Under the pieces are notes generated by a model. That model was not told the DNA's origin, ran no database searches, and was given only the letters and a program-made list of their open reading frames with translations. The position numbers were made by a program, and so were the translations under genes. 17,315 bases of DNA from Flavobacteriales bacterium UBA3364 (GTDB taxonomy: Bacteria > Bacteroidota > Bacteroidia > Flavobacteriales_F > PHOS-HE28): positions 1 to 17,315 of the forward strand of contig DEQO01000065.1 of assembly GCA_002360495.1 (NCBI GenBank). Direction: 5' to 3'. Of this stretch, positions 1 through 7,884 are shown piece by piece. Numbering within the stretch: the stretch's first letter is position 1; every line of letters begins with the position of its first letter.

Positions 1-148
1 CTGCTTCTCGATCGAACATGCATCGTAACCCGTGAACTTGAGCGCGTTGCATCGTGCTGTTGGATCGATCGTGCATAACCCGTCCGTCACACGCTCGTTC
101 CTCCCACCCTTCCGAACTAGTTTGCCATCCGATAGAACACCTTCGGAA

Positions 149-589
149 ATGAATTTCGCCACGCAGCTGAACCAATTGCAGATCGCCATGCGCCACACCC
201 GTGCGCGTATGCTGGCCCCGCTCGATCAACGCCAACTGCAAGTGCCCACGGACCCGGAGATCTTCGTGGAGGATGTGCTCCACTATGTGATGGACCAGGT
301 GGCTTCCGATGTACGCGAATTGGGCCATGTGCTGGAGCAGGACACCACGTGGAAGGATCCGCTCAACCACTTCCCGCTCTATCTCCTGCACCTCGCAGGT
401 GGTGATGTGCTCAATCTCCATTTCACCGGAGATTACCCGCATTCCCTGTTCCTTACCATTTCCAAAGGCTTCCGGCGCCCCGAACAGTTCAGCGATGCGC
501 GCATGGCGCATGTCACCCTCGGCATCACCATGGATCCCAACCGCCTGCTTCTCGGGATCCTCGATGGCCTGAAGCGCTTCGGCCATTGA
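149..589 (+). CDS. Uncharacterised 146-residue protein
   Basis: I do not recognise this protein. The frame is open from base 32, but I chose the ATG at 149 because the preceding 39 residues are low-complexity and unlike a protein core, while the sequence from MNFATQLNQLQ onward is regular. The product is soluble, with no signal peptide or membrane segment. It begins with a helical, Gln/Arg-rich stretch and continues with a mixed region containing Trp, Phe and Tyr (about residues 66-110). It ends 13 bases before the phosphatase gene on the same strand, so the two are probably co-transcribed. Codon use matches the neighbours. No function is proposed. Confidence 0.7.
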   Translation: MNFATQLNQLQIAMRHTRARMLAPLDQRQLQVPTDPEIFVEDVLHYVMDQVASDVRELGHVLEQDTTWKDPLNHFPLYLLHLAGGDVLNLHFTGDYPHSLFLTISKGFRRPEQFSDARMAHVTLGITMDPNRLLLGILDGLKRFGH

Positions 590-602
590 CCATGGACCGG
601 TC

Positions 603-1106
603 ATGAAGACCTTGTACCTCTGTCGGCACGCGAAGAGCAGTTGGGCCGATCCCGGTATGGACGACTTCGATCGTCCGTTGAACGAACGCGGTCTTCGGAA
701 TGCGCCGTTCATGGCCCAGGTCTTCAAGCAACGTGGTGAACTCCTCGATCGGATCGTCAGCAGCCCGGCCAAGCGCGCGTTGACCACCGCACGTTCGTTC
801 GCCGATGCGCTTGCGATATCGAACGACCATTTCCTGCAGGACCGATCGATCTACCTCGCCGAACGCAGCACATTGATGCATGTTGTGAACGCATTGCCGA
901 CCGCAGCCGACCGCGTCATGCTCTTCGGTCACAATCCCGGCTTCACCGAACTGCTGGACCACTTGAGCGACGCCGGAGTGGACAACCTCCCTACATGCGG
1001 TCTCGTTCGAATCGATTTCGCCCTGGACGATTGGAAGCTCCTGGGCAAACACACGGGAACTCTCGTGTGGTTCGACTACCCGAAACGCCACCCGGGGCAG
1101 GGCTAG
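603..1106 (+). CDS. sixA: SixA-type histidine phosphatase family protein
   Basis: A 167-residue member of the histidine phosphatase (phosphoglycerate-mutase-like) superfamily, of the short SixA type that removes phosphate from phosphohistidine in phosphorelay proteins. The N-terminal RHAKSSW box gives Arg8 and the nucleophile His9. SSPAKRALTTA supplies the second Arg (58), and the FGHNPGF box supplies His110, so all expected catalytic residues are present. The length agrees with SixA-like proteins (about 160 residues). The substrate in Bacteroidota is not established, so the name reflects family only. It follows an unknown gene by 13 bases and ends 5 bases before the convergent gene at 1112. 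No terminator is visible between the two. Confidence 0.88.
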   Translation: MKTLYLCRHAKSSWADPGMDDFDRPLNERGLRNAPFMAQVFKQRGELLDRIVSSPAKRALTTARSFADALAISNDHFLQDRSIYLAERSTLMHVVNALPTAADRVMLFGHNPGFTELLDHLSDAGVDNLPTCGLVRIDFALDDWKLLGKHTGTLVWFDYPKRHPGQG

Positions 1107-1111
1107 TCGGT

Positions 1112-2452
1112 TCAGCGCAACGCCTCGCGATACAGCGTCCGCCGTTGCAACGAGCCGTACGGTCGATACACGTAGTAGACATGTCCGTTGTGGACCTGCA
1201 CATCCTCGGGGAACGGATGGGTGAGCGAACGATCATCACCGAGCTTTCCCGTAGAAGGGTCCACACTGCGCAGCCATGTATGCAGGTTCTTCGCGAACTG
1301 GGCATACACCGTTCCATCAGTCGGGTCCTGCAACAACCGCGTTCTCCATGCCCGTTCGTTCTGGTGGGTGATCGGCACCTCGTCGACCACTGATAGATCG
1401 GGCCGGAAACGACGGATCCGTTCCTTGTAGTGGTCGAACACGCACAACGTATCGTGAACGACGAAGAGCGGCGCGTACGGCGGATCGAAGTAGATGTCCT
1501 TGTAGAACTCCGTCATGTACCCGGCGATGACCTCGGGATCATGGCCGGTCTCGATCGCAAGGTCCATGGCGATGACCTTGTCCCGCCCGCTCATGTATTT
1601 GTACTGGCTCCGGAAAAGGTCCATCAGGTGCTTGTCCTCCACCCCGCAGATCGCCTTGGTCTCCGAGGTACCCGCATTGTAGGCGATGTGGTCGAACGCG
1701 GGATATGTGGCACTGAACGTGCTGCCAAGGAGAACACCTTGGATACTATCCGTCCAAGGAAGAACAGCCTGTTCCAATGTTCCCAGATCGATGGGCTGGA
1801 GCACTATTTCTCCCTTTCGAAAGGCCGCCACCCAGCCTTCCTTCATCCCTTCCACGACCACGCGCTGTCCATGATCATGGTGCAAGCGCACCACTTCGCC
1901 GGGCAGGCGGACCGAACAGCATTCAACGAAGTTGGTGTCCAGGAGATGTAGCCGTGCGTCGCGGAGCACCTGTTTCCCCACTTCAGCCTCACGGTGCCAA
2001 AGTTGCGGGCGTTCATACGTGAGGATCCAGAGGCCTTCATCGTTCGCGAAGTAGTCACCCACATGCAGATCCGTACGTTGGTACACCACCTGAGGCGCCT
2101 GACGTCGGACCTCTGCCGGTGCGAGTTCGATCGCCTGTTGCCGCATGGTCAGGACAAGATCCTTCGGATCCGACAGCTCAGCAATGGTGACCCATCGACG
2201 GGTTATCGCGTAGCCCGTGAACGTCAACTCCAGTTCGACGGCCTTTCCAGCACTTGTGTTGATCGTGAACCGTCCTTCCCGGCCCGTCAATACGCTTCTC
2301 TCCTGTCCCCGCAGTGCAACATGCACACCCTCCAAAGGCGCTCTGGTCAAGCTGTCCAGAACGACTCCGCCCAAACGCACATCGCCCTGCGCCCCCGCGT
2401 GGAGCACATGGAGCGAAAGAACGATCATGAACGATATGCGGATCCGTACCAT
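1112..2452 (-). CDS. Secreted CarboxypepD_reg-like domain protein
   Basis: A 446-residue exported protein. The N-terminus has a signal peptide: basic MVRIR, a hydrophobic core to about residue 17, and a signal peptidase I site after Ala-Gly-Ala at residues 19-21. Residues about 28-95 form a CarboxypepD_reg-like beta-sandwich (LGGVVLDSLTRAPLEGVHV start, with a GREGRFTI turn), common at the N-terminus of Bacteroidota surface proteins. The remaining 350 residues are rich in Trp, Tyr and His and in short beta-type strands (for example VHNGHVYYVYR near the end), suggesting a beta-propeller-like body that I cannot assign to a family. There is no TonB barrel and no obvious type IX sorting tail. Envelope location is inferred and the function is unknown. 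Confidence 0.8.
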   Translation of the reverse strand: MVRIRISFMIVLSLHVLHAGAQGDVRLGGVVLDSLTRAPLEGVHVALRGQERSVLTGREGRFTINTSAGKAVELELTFTGYAITRRWVTIAELSDPKDLVLTMRQQAIELAPAEVRRQAPQVVYQRTDLHVGDYFANDEGLWILTYERPQLWHREAEVGKQVLRDARLHLLDTNFVECCSVRLPGEVVRLHHDHGQRVVVEGMKEGWVAAFRKGEIVLQPIDLGTLEQAVLPWTDSIQGVLLGSTFSATYPAFDHIAYNAGTSETKAICGVEDKHLMDLFRSQYKYMSGRDKVIAMDLAIETGHDPEVIAGYMTEFYKDIYFDPPYAPLFVVHDTLCVFDHYKERIRRFRPDLSVVDEVPITHQNERAWRTRLLQDPTDGTVYAQFAKNLHTWLRSVDPSTGKLGDDRSLTHPFPEDVQVHNGHVYYVYRPYGSLQRRTLYREALR

Positions 2453-2526
2453 GGTGCGTTACAGTGGTAAGATACAAATGCACCGCCGATCGCATACTTT
2501 CACTTCAGCAACGGTAGCACCCGTCC

Positions 2527-3042
2527 ATGTCCCGACCTGAACCCCTCCGCTACGATCACTACCGGGTACTGGGTGTACCGCGGTCGGCCTCGGCCAAGGA
2601 GATCAAGCAGGCATACCGCGACCGGGTGAAGAGTTGCCACCCTGATAAGAACACATCCCCGCAGGCCGCATCGCTGTTCCGGTTGGTGCATGAGGCCTAC
2701 TCCGAGCTGAACGACCCCGATCGCCGGCAGTTGTACGACGAACGGCTCCAATTCTACCGGTCCGCGGGGCAGCCGAACGCGTATCCGGGAAGTGGCCCCA
2801 TTTCCAACCAACGGAAGGGACCGTTCAGAAAAACCGAACCCCACTTCGAAGGGCCCGTTCGTCCTGTTCAGCGTTTCGCGTTCGTTGGGCTGCACGTCAC
2901 CGGCCTTTGCTTCGGTGTTGGGTTGATCGCCGGCATCCTGGTCGGGACCGTCTTCTTCCACTGGCCGCCGGGCACCCTGCTCTTTTGCCTGCCGGGCATC
3001 GCCTTGATCCCGGACAGCCTCGCCGGGATACGCATCAAATAG
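2527..3042 (+). CDS. J-domain (DnaJ-like) membrane protein
   Basis: A 171-residue protein with an N-terminal J domain (about residues 9-72). The HPD tripeptide that activates Hsp70 ATPase lies at residues 38-40, after the basic helix IKQAYRDRVKSC. The C-terminus carries two hydrophobic stretches (about residues 117-139 and 143-164) separated by a short HWPPG turn, so the protein is probably anchored in the inner membrane with the J domain in the cytoplasm. The G/F and zinc-finger regions of true DnaJ are absent, so this is a type III J protein, which would recruit DnaK to a membrane site. The client is unknown. It is divergent from the CarboxypepD_reg gene and ends within a base of a strong hairpin. 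Confidence 0.85.
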   Translation: MSRPEPLRYDHYRVLGVPRSASAKEIKQAYRDRVKSCHPDKNTSPQAASLFRLVHEAYSELNDPDRRQLYDERLQFYRSAGQPNAYPGSGPISNQRKGPFRKTEPHFEGPVRPVQRFAFVGLHVTGLCFGVGLIAGILVGTVFFHWPPGTLLFCLPGIALIPDSLAGIRIK

Positions 3043-3067
3043 GAAGGTCCCGTTCCCGGGACCTTCC
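3042..3067. terminator. Hairpin between convergent J-domain gene and ilvE
   Basis: A perfect 11-bp inverted repeat (3042-3052 with 3057-3067) with a 4-base loop ttcc. The first arm uses the last base of the J-protein stop codon. It sits between two converging genes and has no long T run on either side. It is likely a bidirectional transcription end or RNA-stabilising hairpin, although intrinsic termination without a U tract is uncertain. Confidence 0.7.
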
Positions 3068-3086
3068 ACTTCCGTTCGGAACGCGA

Positions 3087-4157
3087 TCAAGCGACCCGGA
3101 CCATCCAACCGTATGGATCGGGTATGGTACCACGCCGGATGCCATCAAGCTTCGCCCCGATCTTGTTCGCCAGTTCGCGTTGTGCCACCTGTGGCAACTC
3201 GAACTCCTCCTCCCCGAATGAAATGCTCGCGATGTGCGCGATGGTCGCGGCGGTTCCGGCTCCGAATGCGGAACGCAGGCGTCCGTTGCGAGCGGCGACC
3301 AGGATCTCCTCCACGCTCACCTGGCGTTCCTCTACACGCACGCCCTCGTCCTTCGCGATGCGGATGATGCTGTCCCGTGTCACCCCATGCAGGATCGTCC
3401 CGTCCAATGCGGGCGTGATCAGGGTACCGTCCACATTGAAGAAGACGTTCATCGTCCCGCTCTCCTCGATGTACTTGTGCGTGAGACCGTCCGTCCAGAT
3501 CAACTGGTGGAAGCCGTGGTCCTGTCCTTGTTTGGCTGGAAAGAGACCTCCAGCATAGTTACCGCCGCATTTCGCTTCACCTGTTCCACCGGGGAAGGCG
3601 CGGCAATACTCCGTTTCAATACGGACACGCACCGGCTCGGCATAATAGCCGCGCACCGGGCATGTGAAAATGACGAACTTGTAGCTATCGCTGGGTCGCA
3701 CGCCGATGTACTCGTCGCTGGCGTACATGAACGGTCGAATGTAGAGCGCTGCATCAGGTCCTTTGGGGATCCAGTCCTTGTCCATCTTCACCAATTGCAA
3801 CAGCGCATCCATGAAGAGTTCCTCAGGAATGGGCGGCATGCACATGCGCTCGGAACTGCGGTTCATGCGCGCGATGTTCGCCTGGGGGCGGAACAGGTTG
3901 ACGCCGCCGTCCGCGCTGCGGTACGCCTTCAATCCTTCGAAGATCGTCTGGCTGTAATGCAGCACCAGGGTCGCCGGGCTCATGCGGAGATCACCGAAGG
4001 GAACGATCGTTGGAGCATTCCAAGATCCACCCTCGTGATCCATGACGAACATGTGGTCGCTGAAGACCCTTCCGAACTTGATATTCTCAAGGTCGGTCTC
4101 CGGCAGTCGTGACCGCTCGGTGCGTTGTGTCGCTATCTTTTGCCCGGTCGTGATCAT
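3087..4157 (-). CDS. ilvE: Branched-chain amino acid aminotransferase
   Basis: A class IV, fold-type IV PLP enzyme that transfers the amino group between Leu/Ile/Val and 2-oxoglutarate. The Schiff-base lysine lies in GEAKCGGNYAGG (Lys196 from the start used here). Other family marks are YSQTIFEGLKAYR near the N-terminus, ALYIRPFMYASDEYIG, YIEESGTMNVFF, and GTILHGVTRDSI for PLP phosphate binding. Its 356 residues match the long type of bacterial and eukaryotic BCAT. The frame could begin at a TTG at 4184, but that codon lies inside the -7 promoter element, so I start at ATG 4157. It is transcribed away from recQ from a shared 79-base region. All catalytic parts are intact. Confidence 0.95.
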   Translation of the reverse strand: MITTGQKIATQRTERSRLPETDLENIKFGRVFSDHMFVMDHEGGSWNAPTIVPFGDLRMSPATLVLHYSQTIFEGLKAYRSADGGVNLFRPQANIARMNRSSERMCMPPIPEELFMDALLQLVKMDKDWIPKGPDAALYIRPFMYASDEYIGVRPSDSYKFVIFTCPVRGYYAEPVRVRIETEYCRAFPGGTGEAKCGGNYAGGLFPAKQGQDHGFHQLIWTDGLTHKYIEESGTMNVFFNVDGTLITPALDGTILHGVTRDSIIRIAKDEGVRVEERQVSVEEILVAARNGRLRSAFGAGTAATIAHIASISFGEEEFELPQVAQRELANKIGAKLDGIRRGTIPDPYGWMVRVA

Positions 4158-4181
4158 CGAGCGCTCTGTTTGGGGTTGGAA

Positions 4182-4209
4182 CAAATGTAACCGATCGAAC
4201 CTCCGGCAA
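4182..4209 (-). promoter_or_regulatory. Bacteroidota-type promoter of ilvE
   Basis: Read on the minus strand: TTG (4209-4207), 17 bases, then TACATTTG (4189-4182), an exact match to the TAnnTTTG -7 consensus. Transcription would begin at roughly 4175-4178, giving a leader of about 20 bases before ATG 4157 and ruling out the TTG at 4184 as a start codon. Confidence 0.7.
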
Positions 4210-4236
4210 CGACTTCAGAAGACCGCATTTCGACCC

Positions 4237-6096
4237 ATGCCAAGCCCTTCAGCGGTGCCAAGTGCCCCTTCCGAGATCCACGCCGTGCTTCAACGCGTGT
4301 GGGGCTACGATCGTTTCAGGCCAAGGCAGGAGGAGATTGTGAGGGCCGTCCTGGAGGGCAAGGACACCCTTGCCCTGCTCCCCACTGGAGGCGGAAAAAG
4401 CCTGTGTTTCCAGGTACCCGCACTGGCCATGGGACGTTTGTGCCTGGTGGTTTCTCCCTTGATCGCCCTGATGAAGGACCAGGTGGGGCGGCTCCGGGAA
4501 CGAGGGATCGCAGCCCGTGCCATTGTGTCCACAATGACCCGTTCGGAGATCGACAATGCCTTGGAAAGTGCTGCGCTCGGTAAACTGTCCTTCCTCTATG
4601 TATCACCGGAACGGCTGGCCTCCGACCTCTTTCTGGCCCGGCTGCCGCGGCTGCCCTTGGGACTGATCGCCGTTGACGAAGCCCACTGCATATCGCAATG
4701 GGGCTATGATTTCCGTCCCGCCTACCTGAAGATCGCCGAAGTACGGGCGTTGCGACCCGACGTTCCCGTGATCGCCTTGACGGCATCCGCCACCGCCACG
4801 GTCGCGAAGGACATCATGGAGAAACTCGCCTTCTCCACCCCGAACATCGTGCGTGGTTCGTTCCGCCGCCCGGAACTGACACTGTGGGTGAGCAAAGGAG
4901 AGGACAAGCACGGCCGGTTGTTGCGGGTGCTCGACAATGTGGCTGGTACGGCCATCGTTTACGTGCGTGAGCGCCGGAGCACAGCGCGCATCACGGCATT
5001 GCTTTCCCAGCATGGGATATCCGCTGCAGCTTATCACGCGGGCCTGCCGAGCGAAGAGCGCGATCGCATCCAACAAGCCTGGACCGAAGGGGAACTGCGC
5101 TGCATGGTGGCCACCAACGCCTTCGGCATGGGCATAGACAAGGCCGATGTGCGCCTCGTGGTACATATGGAACCTCCGGCCGATCTGGAGAGCTACTATC
5201 AGGAAGCCGGACGCGCGGGTCGTGATGGTAAGGCATCGTTCGCCTTCCTGTTGACCGGTCCGGGTGATGAGGAGAAGATGCGCGAACGGCTACGCTCCTC
5301 CTTTCCTTCGATCGAACATGTGCGCAAGGTCTATCAAGCGTTCTCGGACACGCATGGTATCGCGCTGGGATCCGGGTTGCTGGAGACATATCCTGTCGAC
5401 ATCCGCGCGCTGGCCGATCGGACCTCCCTCCCCGTGCTCACCATCACCCATGCGCTCAAAGCACTGGAACTCGATGGCAAACTCAGCTTATCCGATGGAC
5501 TGCGCACTCCGTCGCGTGCATTGATCATCGCTGAACAACGCGTCGTGTATGGCTTGCGCGTGAACAGCACGCGGCACGGCCCGTTGCTGGAAGCCTTGCT
5601 GCGCATGTACGGAGGACTCTTCGAGGAGCCCGTGCCCATTGATGAGATGCGGATGGCACGCATGCTGGATTGGCAAGCTGCAACCGTCGTCGCACGGCTG
5701 CAGGAGCTCAACGATCAGAAGGTGATCTCGTACCGCCAACGCAGCGATCTCCCAAGTGCGACCTTGCTCGTTCCTCGCGCGGATGCACAACGCATGACGA
5801 TCGATCCCTCGGCACTTTCCGCAAGGGAACAACGGGCCACGGCACGCATGGAGGCCATGCTGGACTTCATCGAGCAAACCTCGGAATGTCGATCGGCACG
5901 GCTCATCAACTACTTCGATGAGGTACAGGAAGAGGATTGCGGTAGTTGCGATGTCTGCAGATCGGACCGAACGACGTATCCCAAGTCGAGCTCCCGAAGC
6001 AATGCGTCCGAACCCCTTGGACCGGACCAGGACAGCCTGCGCCTGATGCGCTGGGAAATGGACGAACGTGGTGCCGATCGGACCGTCAAGGGATGA
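4237..6096 (+). CDS. recQ: ATP-dependent DNA helicase RecQ
   Basis: A superfamily 2 3'-5' DNA helicase used in recombination and fork repair. Starting at ATG 4237 (MPSPSAVPSAP), the product has 619 residues. Visible motifs in order are motif 0 RFRPRQEE, Walker A LLPTGGGKS (Lys54), DEAH box (147-150) within VDEAHCISQWGYDFRP, motif III ALTASAT, motif V ATNAFGMGIDKADV, and motif VI YYQEAGRAGRDG. The RQC zinc site is complete: Cys551, Cys568, Cys571 and Cys574. There is no recognisable HRDC domain after it, only about 45 polar residues, so this is the short RecQ form. The frame runs upstream to 4042 over ilvE but does not resemble RecQ there. Its stop overlaps the glycosylase start as ATGA. Confidence 0.96.
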   Translation: MPSPSAVPSAPSEIHAVLQRVWGYDRFRPRQEEIVRAVLEGKDTLALLPTGGGKSLCFQVPALAMGRLCLVVSPLIALMKDQVGRLRERGIAARAIVSTMTRSEIDNALESAALGKLSFLYVSPERLASDLFLARLPRLPLGLIAVDEAHCISQWGYDFRPAYLKIAEVRALRPDVPVIALTASATATVAKDIMEKLAFSTPNIVRGSFRRPELTLWVSKGEDKHGRLLRVLDNVAGTAIVYVRERRSTARITALLSQHGISAAAYHAGLPSEERDRIQQAWTEGELRCMVATNAFGMGIDKADVRLVVHMEPPADLESYYQEAGRAGRDGKASFAFLLTGPGDEEKMRERLRSSFPSIEHVRKVYQAFSDTHGIALGSGLLETYPVDIRALADRTSLPVLTITHALKALELDGKLSLSDGLRTPSRALIIAEQRVVYGLRVNSTRHGPLLEALLRMYGGLFEEPVPIDEMRMARMLDWQAATVVARLQELNDQKVISYRQRSDLPSATLLVPRADAQRMTIDPSALSAREQRATARMEAMLDFIEQTSECRSARLINYFDEVQEEDCGSCDVCRSDRTTYPKSSSRSNASEPLGPDQDSLRLMRWEMDERGADRTVKG

Positions 6097-6677
6097 TCCT
6101 GCGGCGTTCATTCTACTTGGAACAAGATGCCTGTGAAGCTGCCCGTTCCTTGTTGGGCAAGGTGATCGTCACGCGGATAGGTGGTTCCGTTACCGCAGGC
6201 TTGATCACCGAAACGGAAGCATACATGGGCATCGACGATCGGGCTTCCCATGCGTACGGTGGCAAGCGCACGAATCGCAATGAGGTCATGTATGCAAGGG
6301 GCGGCGTGGCCTATGTGTACATCTGCTATGGCATCCACCATCTGTTCAACGTGGTGGTGCATGACACGGAAGTCCCGCATGCTGTCTTGATCAGGGCCAT
6401 CCGACCGCTCGAAGGGATGGAGGCGATGCTGCTACGAAGACCTTCGGCCCGCGACAGCACGGGCGGCCCGGGCACATTGACCCAAACGCTGGGGATATCG
6501 GTCCAACACAACGGTGAGGAACTGACCGGCAAGCTCATTTGGATAGAGGACCGCGGGTTCGTTGTTCGCGATCGGCACATCCTGACCGGACCGAGGATAG
6601 GTGTTGCATATGCAAAAGAGGATGCGCTTTTGCCGTACCGCTATCGCATCGCACCTTCGCACCTTCCTCTGCCATGA
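6093..6677 (+). CDS. 3-methyladenine (alkyladenine) DNA glycosylase, AAG/MPG family
   Basis: A 194-residue monofunctional base-excision glycosylase that removes alkylated purines such as 3-methyladenine and hypoxanthine. It is the AAG/MPG fold, unrelated to TagA or AlkA. By alignment from memory with human AAG, the catalytic Glu125 and intercalating-pocket Tyr127 correspond to Glu42 and Tyr44 in ITETEAYMG, His136 to His53 in ASHAYGG, and Arg182 to Arg101 in LIRAIRPLEG. The conserved VAYVYICYGIHHLFNVV block is also present. Start ATG 6093 overlaps the recQ stop (ATGA), and its own stop overlaps the fmt start in the same way, so all three should be translationally coupled. An upstream extension to 5946 lies inside recQ and is rejected. 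Confidence 0.94.
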   Translation: MILRRSFYLEQDACEAARSLLGKVIVTRIGGSVTAGLITETEAYMGIDDRASHAYGGKRTNRNEVMYARGGVAYVYICYGIHHLFNVVVHDTEVPHAVLIRAIRPLEGMEAMLLRRPSARDSTGGPGTLTQTLGISVQHNGEELTGKLIWIEDRGFVVRDRHILTGPRIGVAYAKEDALLPYRYRIAPSHLPLP

Positions 6678-7633
6678 GCAACCAACGGATCCTCTTCATG
6701 GGCACGCCCGAGTTCGCGGTGGCGACCCTGGATGCCTTGGTAGCTCATGGCCTCGACGTTTGCGCCGTGGTCACGGCACCCGACCGACCTGCTGGGCGAG
6801 GTCGGCAACTGCGCGCTTCGGCGGTCAAGGAACGTGCGTTGGAACTGGGCCTGACCGTGTTGCAACCCGAGCGCTTGAAGGACCCCGCCTTCATCGCGCA
6901 ACTGGATGCATTGGACGCATCGCTCTATGTGGTGGTCGCTTTCCGCATGCTCCCGGAGGTGGTCTGGGCAAGGCCGAAGCTCGGCACCGTGAACCTTCAT
7001 GGATCGCTCCTACCCGCCTATCGTGGCGCCGCACCGATCAACTGGGCGGTGATCAATGGTGAACGACGAACGGGCGTGACCACGTTCCTGATCCAACACG
7101 AGATCGATACGGGTGACGTGCTCCTGCAAGAGAGTACCGACATCGGACCTGAGGATACCGCTGGGGATGTGCATGATCGCTTGATGACGGTCGGCGCAGC
7201 GCTGATGGTGCGCACCGTGCATGACCTTTTCGATGGAACCGTGAAGCCGGTGCCACAACGAGCGGATACCGCTGGCACTGCCGTCCCATTGGCGCCGAAG
7301 CTCACCCCGGTCAATACACGCGTGCATTTCGATCGCCCGGTACAAGAGGTCCATGATCTTGTTCGTGGACTGAGCCCGTTCCCCGGTGCATGGTGCGAAT
7401 GGAAGGAAGGAGATGCACCCGCGATGCATTGCAAACTGCTACGGACACGTGTCGTTCAGCACGACACGGCGAGTGCGCCTGGTACGGTGTACATCGAGGG
7501 TGACAAGTTCCTGGTCGCTTGCGGAACAGGTCGACTACAGGTGATGGAGATCCAGTTGGAAGGCCGCAAACGCCTGCCAGCAGCGGACCTCCTGCGCGGC
7601 ATGCGCATTTCGGGTACGGTACGATTGCAGTGA
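6674..7633 (+). CDS. fmt: Methionyl-tRNA formyltransferase
   Basis: Formylates Met-tRNA(fMet) with 10-formyltetrahydrofolate for translation initiation. The 319-residue length is typical. The N-terminal domain begins RILFMGTPEFAV and carries the formyl-transfer residues Asn107 and His109 in TVNLHGSLLPAYRGAAPINW. The Asp of IDTGD (about 145) completes the catalytic set. A C-terminal tRNA-binding OB-like domain covers about residues 205-319, with GLSPFPGAWCEW recognisable. ATG 6674 overlaps the glycosylase stop. It is the last gene of the recQ-glycosylase-fmt operon; a 251-base gap with inverted repeats follows, before HU. Confidence 0.96.
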   Translation: MSNQRILFMGTPEFAVATLDALVAHGLDVCAVVTAPDRPAGRGRQLRASAVKERALELGLTVLQPERLKDPAFIAQLDALDASLYVVVAFRMLPEVVWARPKLGTVNLHGSLLPAYRGAAPINWAVINGERRTGVTTFLIQHEIDTGDVLLQESTDIGPEDTAGDVHDRLMTVGAALMVRTVHDLFDGTVKPVPQRADTAGTAVPLAPKLTPVNTRVHFDRPVQEVHDLVRGLSPFPGAWCEWKEGDAPAMHCKLLRTRVVQHDTASAPGTVYIEGDKFLVACGTGRLQVMEIQLEGRKRLPAADLLRGMRISGTVRLQ

Positions 7634-7654
7634 CCGTGTGGCACAAGTCGTCGT

Positions 7655-7696
7655 TCGTTGAACGGACGGGACCGTTCCGACCCGTTGATTCAACGA
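7655..7696. repeat. Inverted repeats downstream of fmt
   Basis: An 8-bp inverted repeat TCGTTGAA / TTCAACGA (7655-7662 with 7689-7696) encloses a second possible stem, GAACGG / CCGTTC (7660-7665 with 7672-7677). It starts 21 bases after the fmt stop and could form a 3' hairpin ending the recQ operon. No T run follows, so the termination role is a guess. Confidence 0.35.
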
Positions 7697-7757
7697 CTGA
7701 TAAAACGACCCGAACGCAAATCCTGAAACCCTTGCTGGGGGCGGCTTGCAGAGGCAC

Positions 7758-7786
7758 TTATCAACAAACCCCCTTGTTTATCAACA
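7758..7786 (+). repeat. Direct repeat TTATCAACA, 20-base period, upstream of HU promoter
   Basis: The 9-mer TTATCAACA occurs at 7758-7766 and 7778-7786, exactly 20 bases (about two helical turns) apart, ending 26 bases before the -33 element of the HU promoter. Each copy differs from the DnaA-box consensus TTATCCACA at one base. A related TGATAA (its inverse half) occurs at 7698-7703. It may be a regulator site; the protein that binds it is unknown. Confidence 0.4.
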
Positions 7787-7812
7787 TTTCCAGCGCAAAC
7801 CACCGGAAACCC

Positions 7813-7842
7813 TTGACAGGCGCGGTTGTGCGGATACATTTG
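7813..7842 (+). promoter_or_regulatory. Bacteroidota-type promoter of the HU gene
   Basis: TTG at 7813-7815, 19 bases, then TACATTTG at 7835-7842, an exact TAnnTTTG match at the favoured spacing. The upstream element is also a full TTGACA. It predicts a leader of about 40 bases that is A-rich (AAAACAAACC type) before ATG 7885, without a Shine-Dalgarno sequence, as expected for a highly expressed Bacteroidota gene. Confidence 0.8.
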
Positions 7843-7884
7843 TCCACGAGTTCACTAAAACAAACCAACTCAAAACCTAACACC

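Noticed and set aside
4042..4236. Longer recQ start over the ilvE 5' region
   Set aside because: The first 65 residues do not resemble RecQ and lie across the ilvE start and promoter; homology begins after ATG 4237.
5488..6111. Long minus-strand frames opposite recQ, sixA, ilvE, lptF and the glycosyltransferase
   Set aside because: They mirror the codon structure of well-supported genes, have no recognisable motifs and no promoter or terminator of their own.
7758..7786. Replication origin near HU, based on DnaA-box-like sites
   Set aside because: Only two imperfect boxes are seen, with no AT-rich unwinding region and no dnaA, dnaN or gidA nearby; a local regulatory site is more likely.
7519..7884. 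Extended N-terminus of the HU protein
   Set aside because: This stretch covers the fmt end, inverted repeats and a strong promoter; HU homology begins at ATG 7885 with the normal family length.
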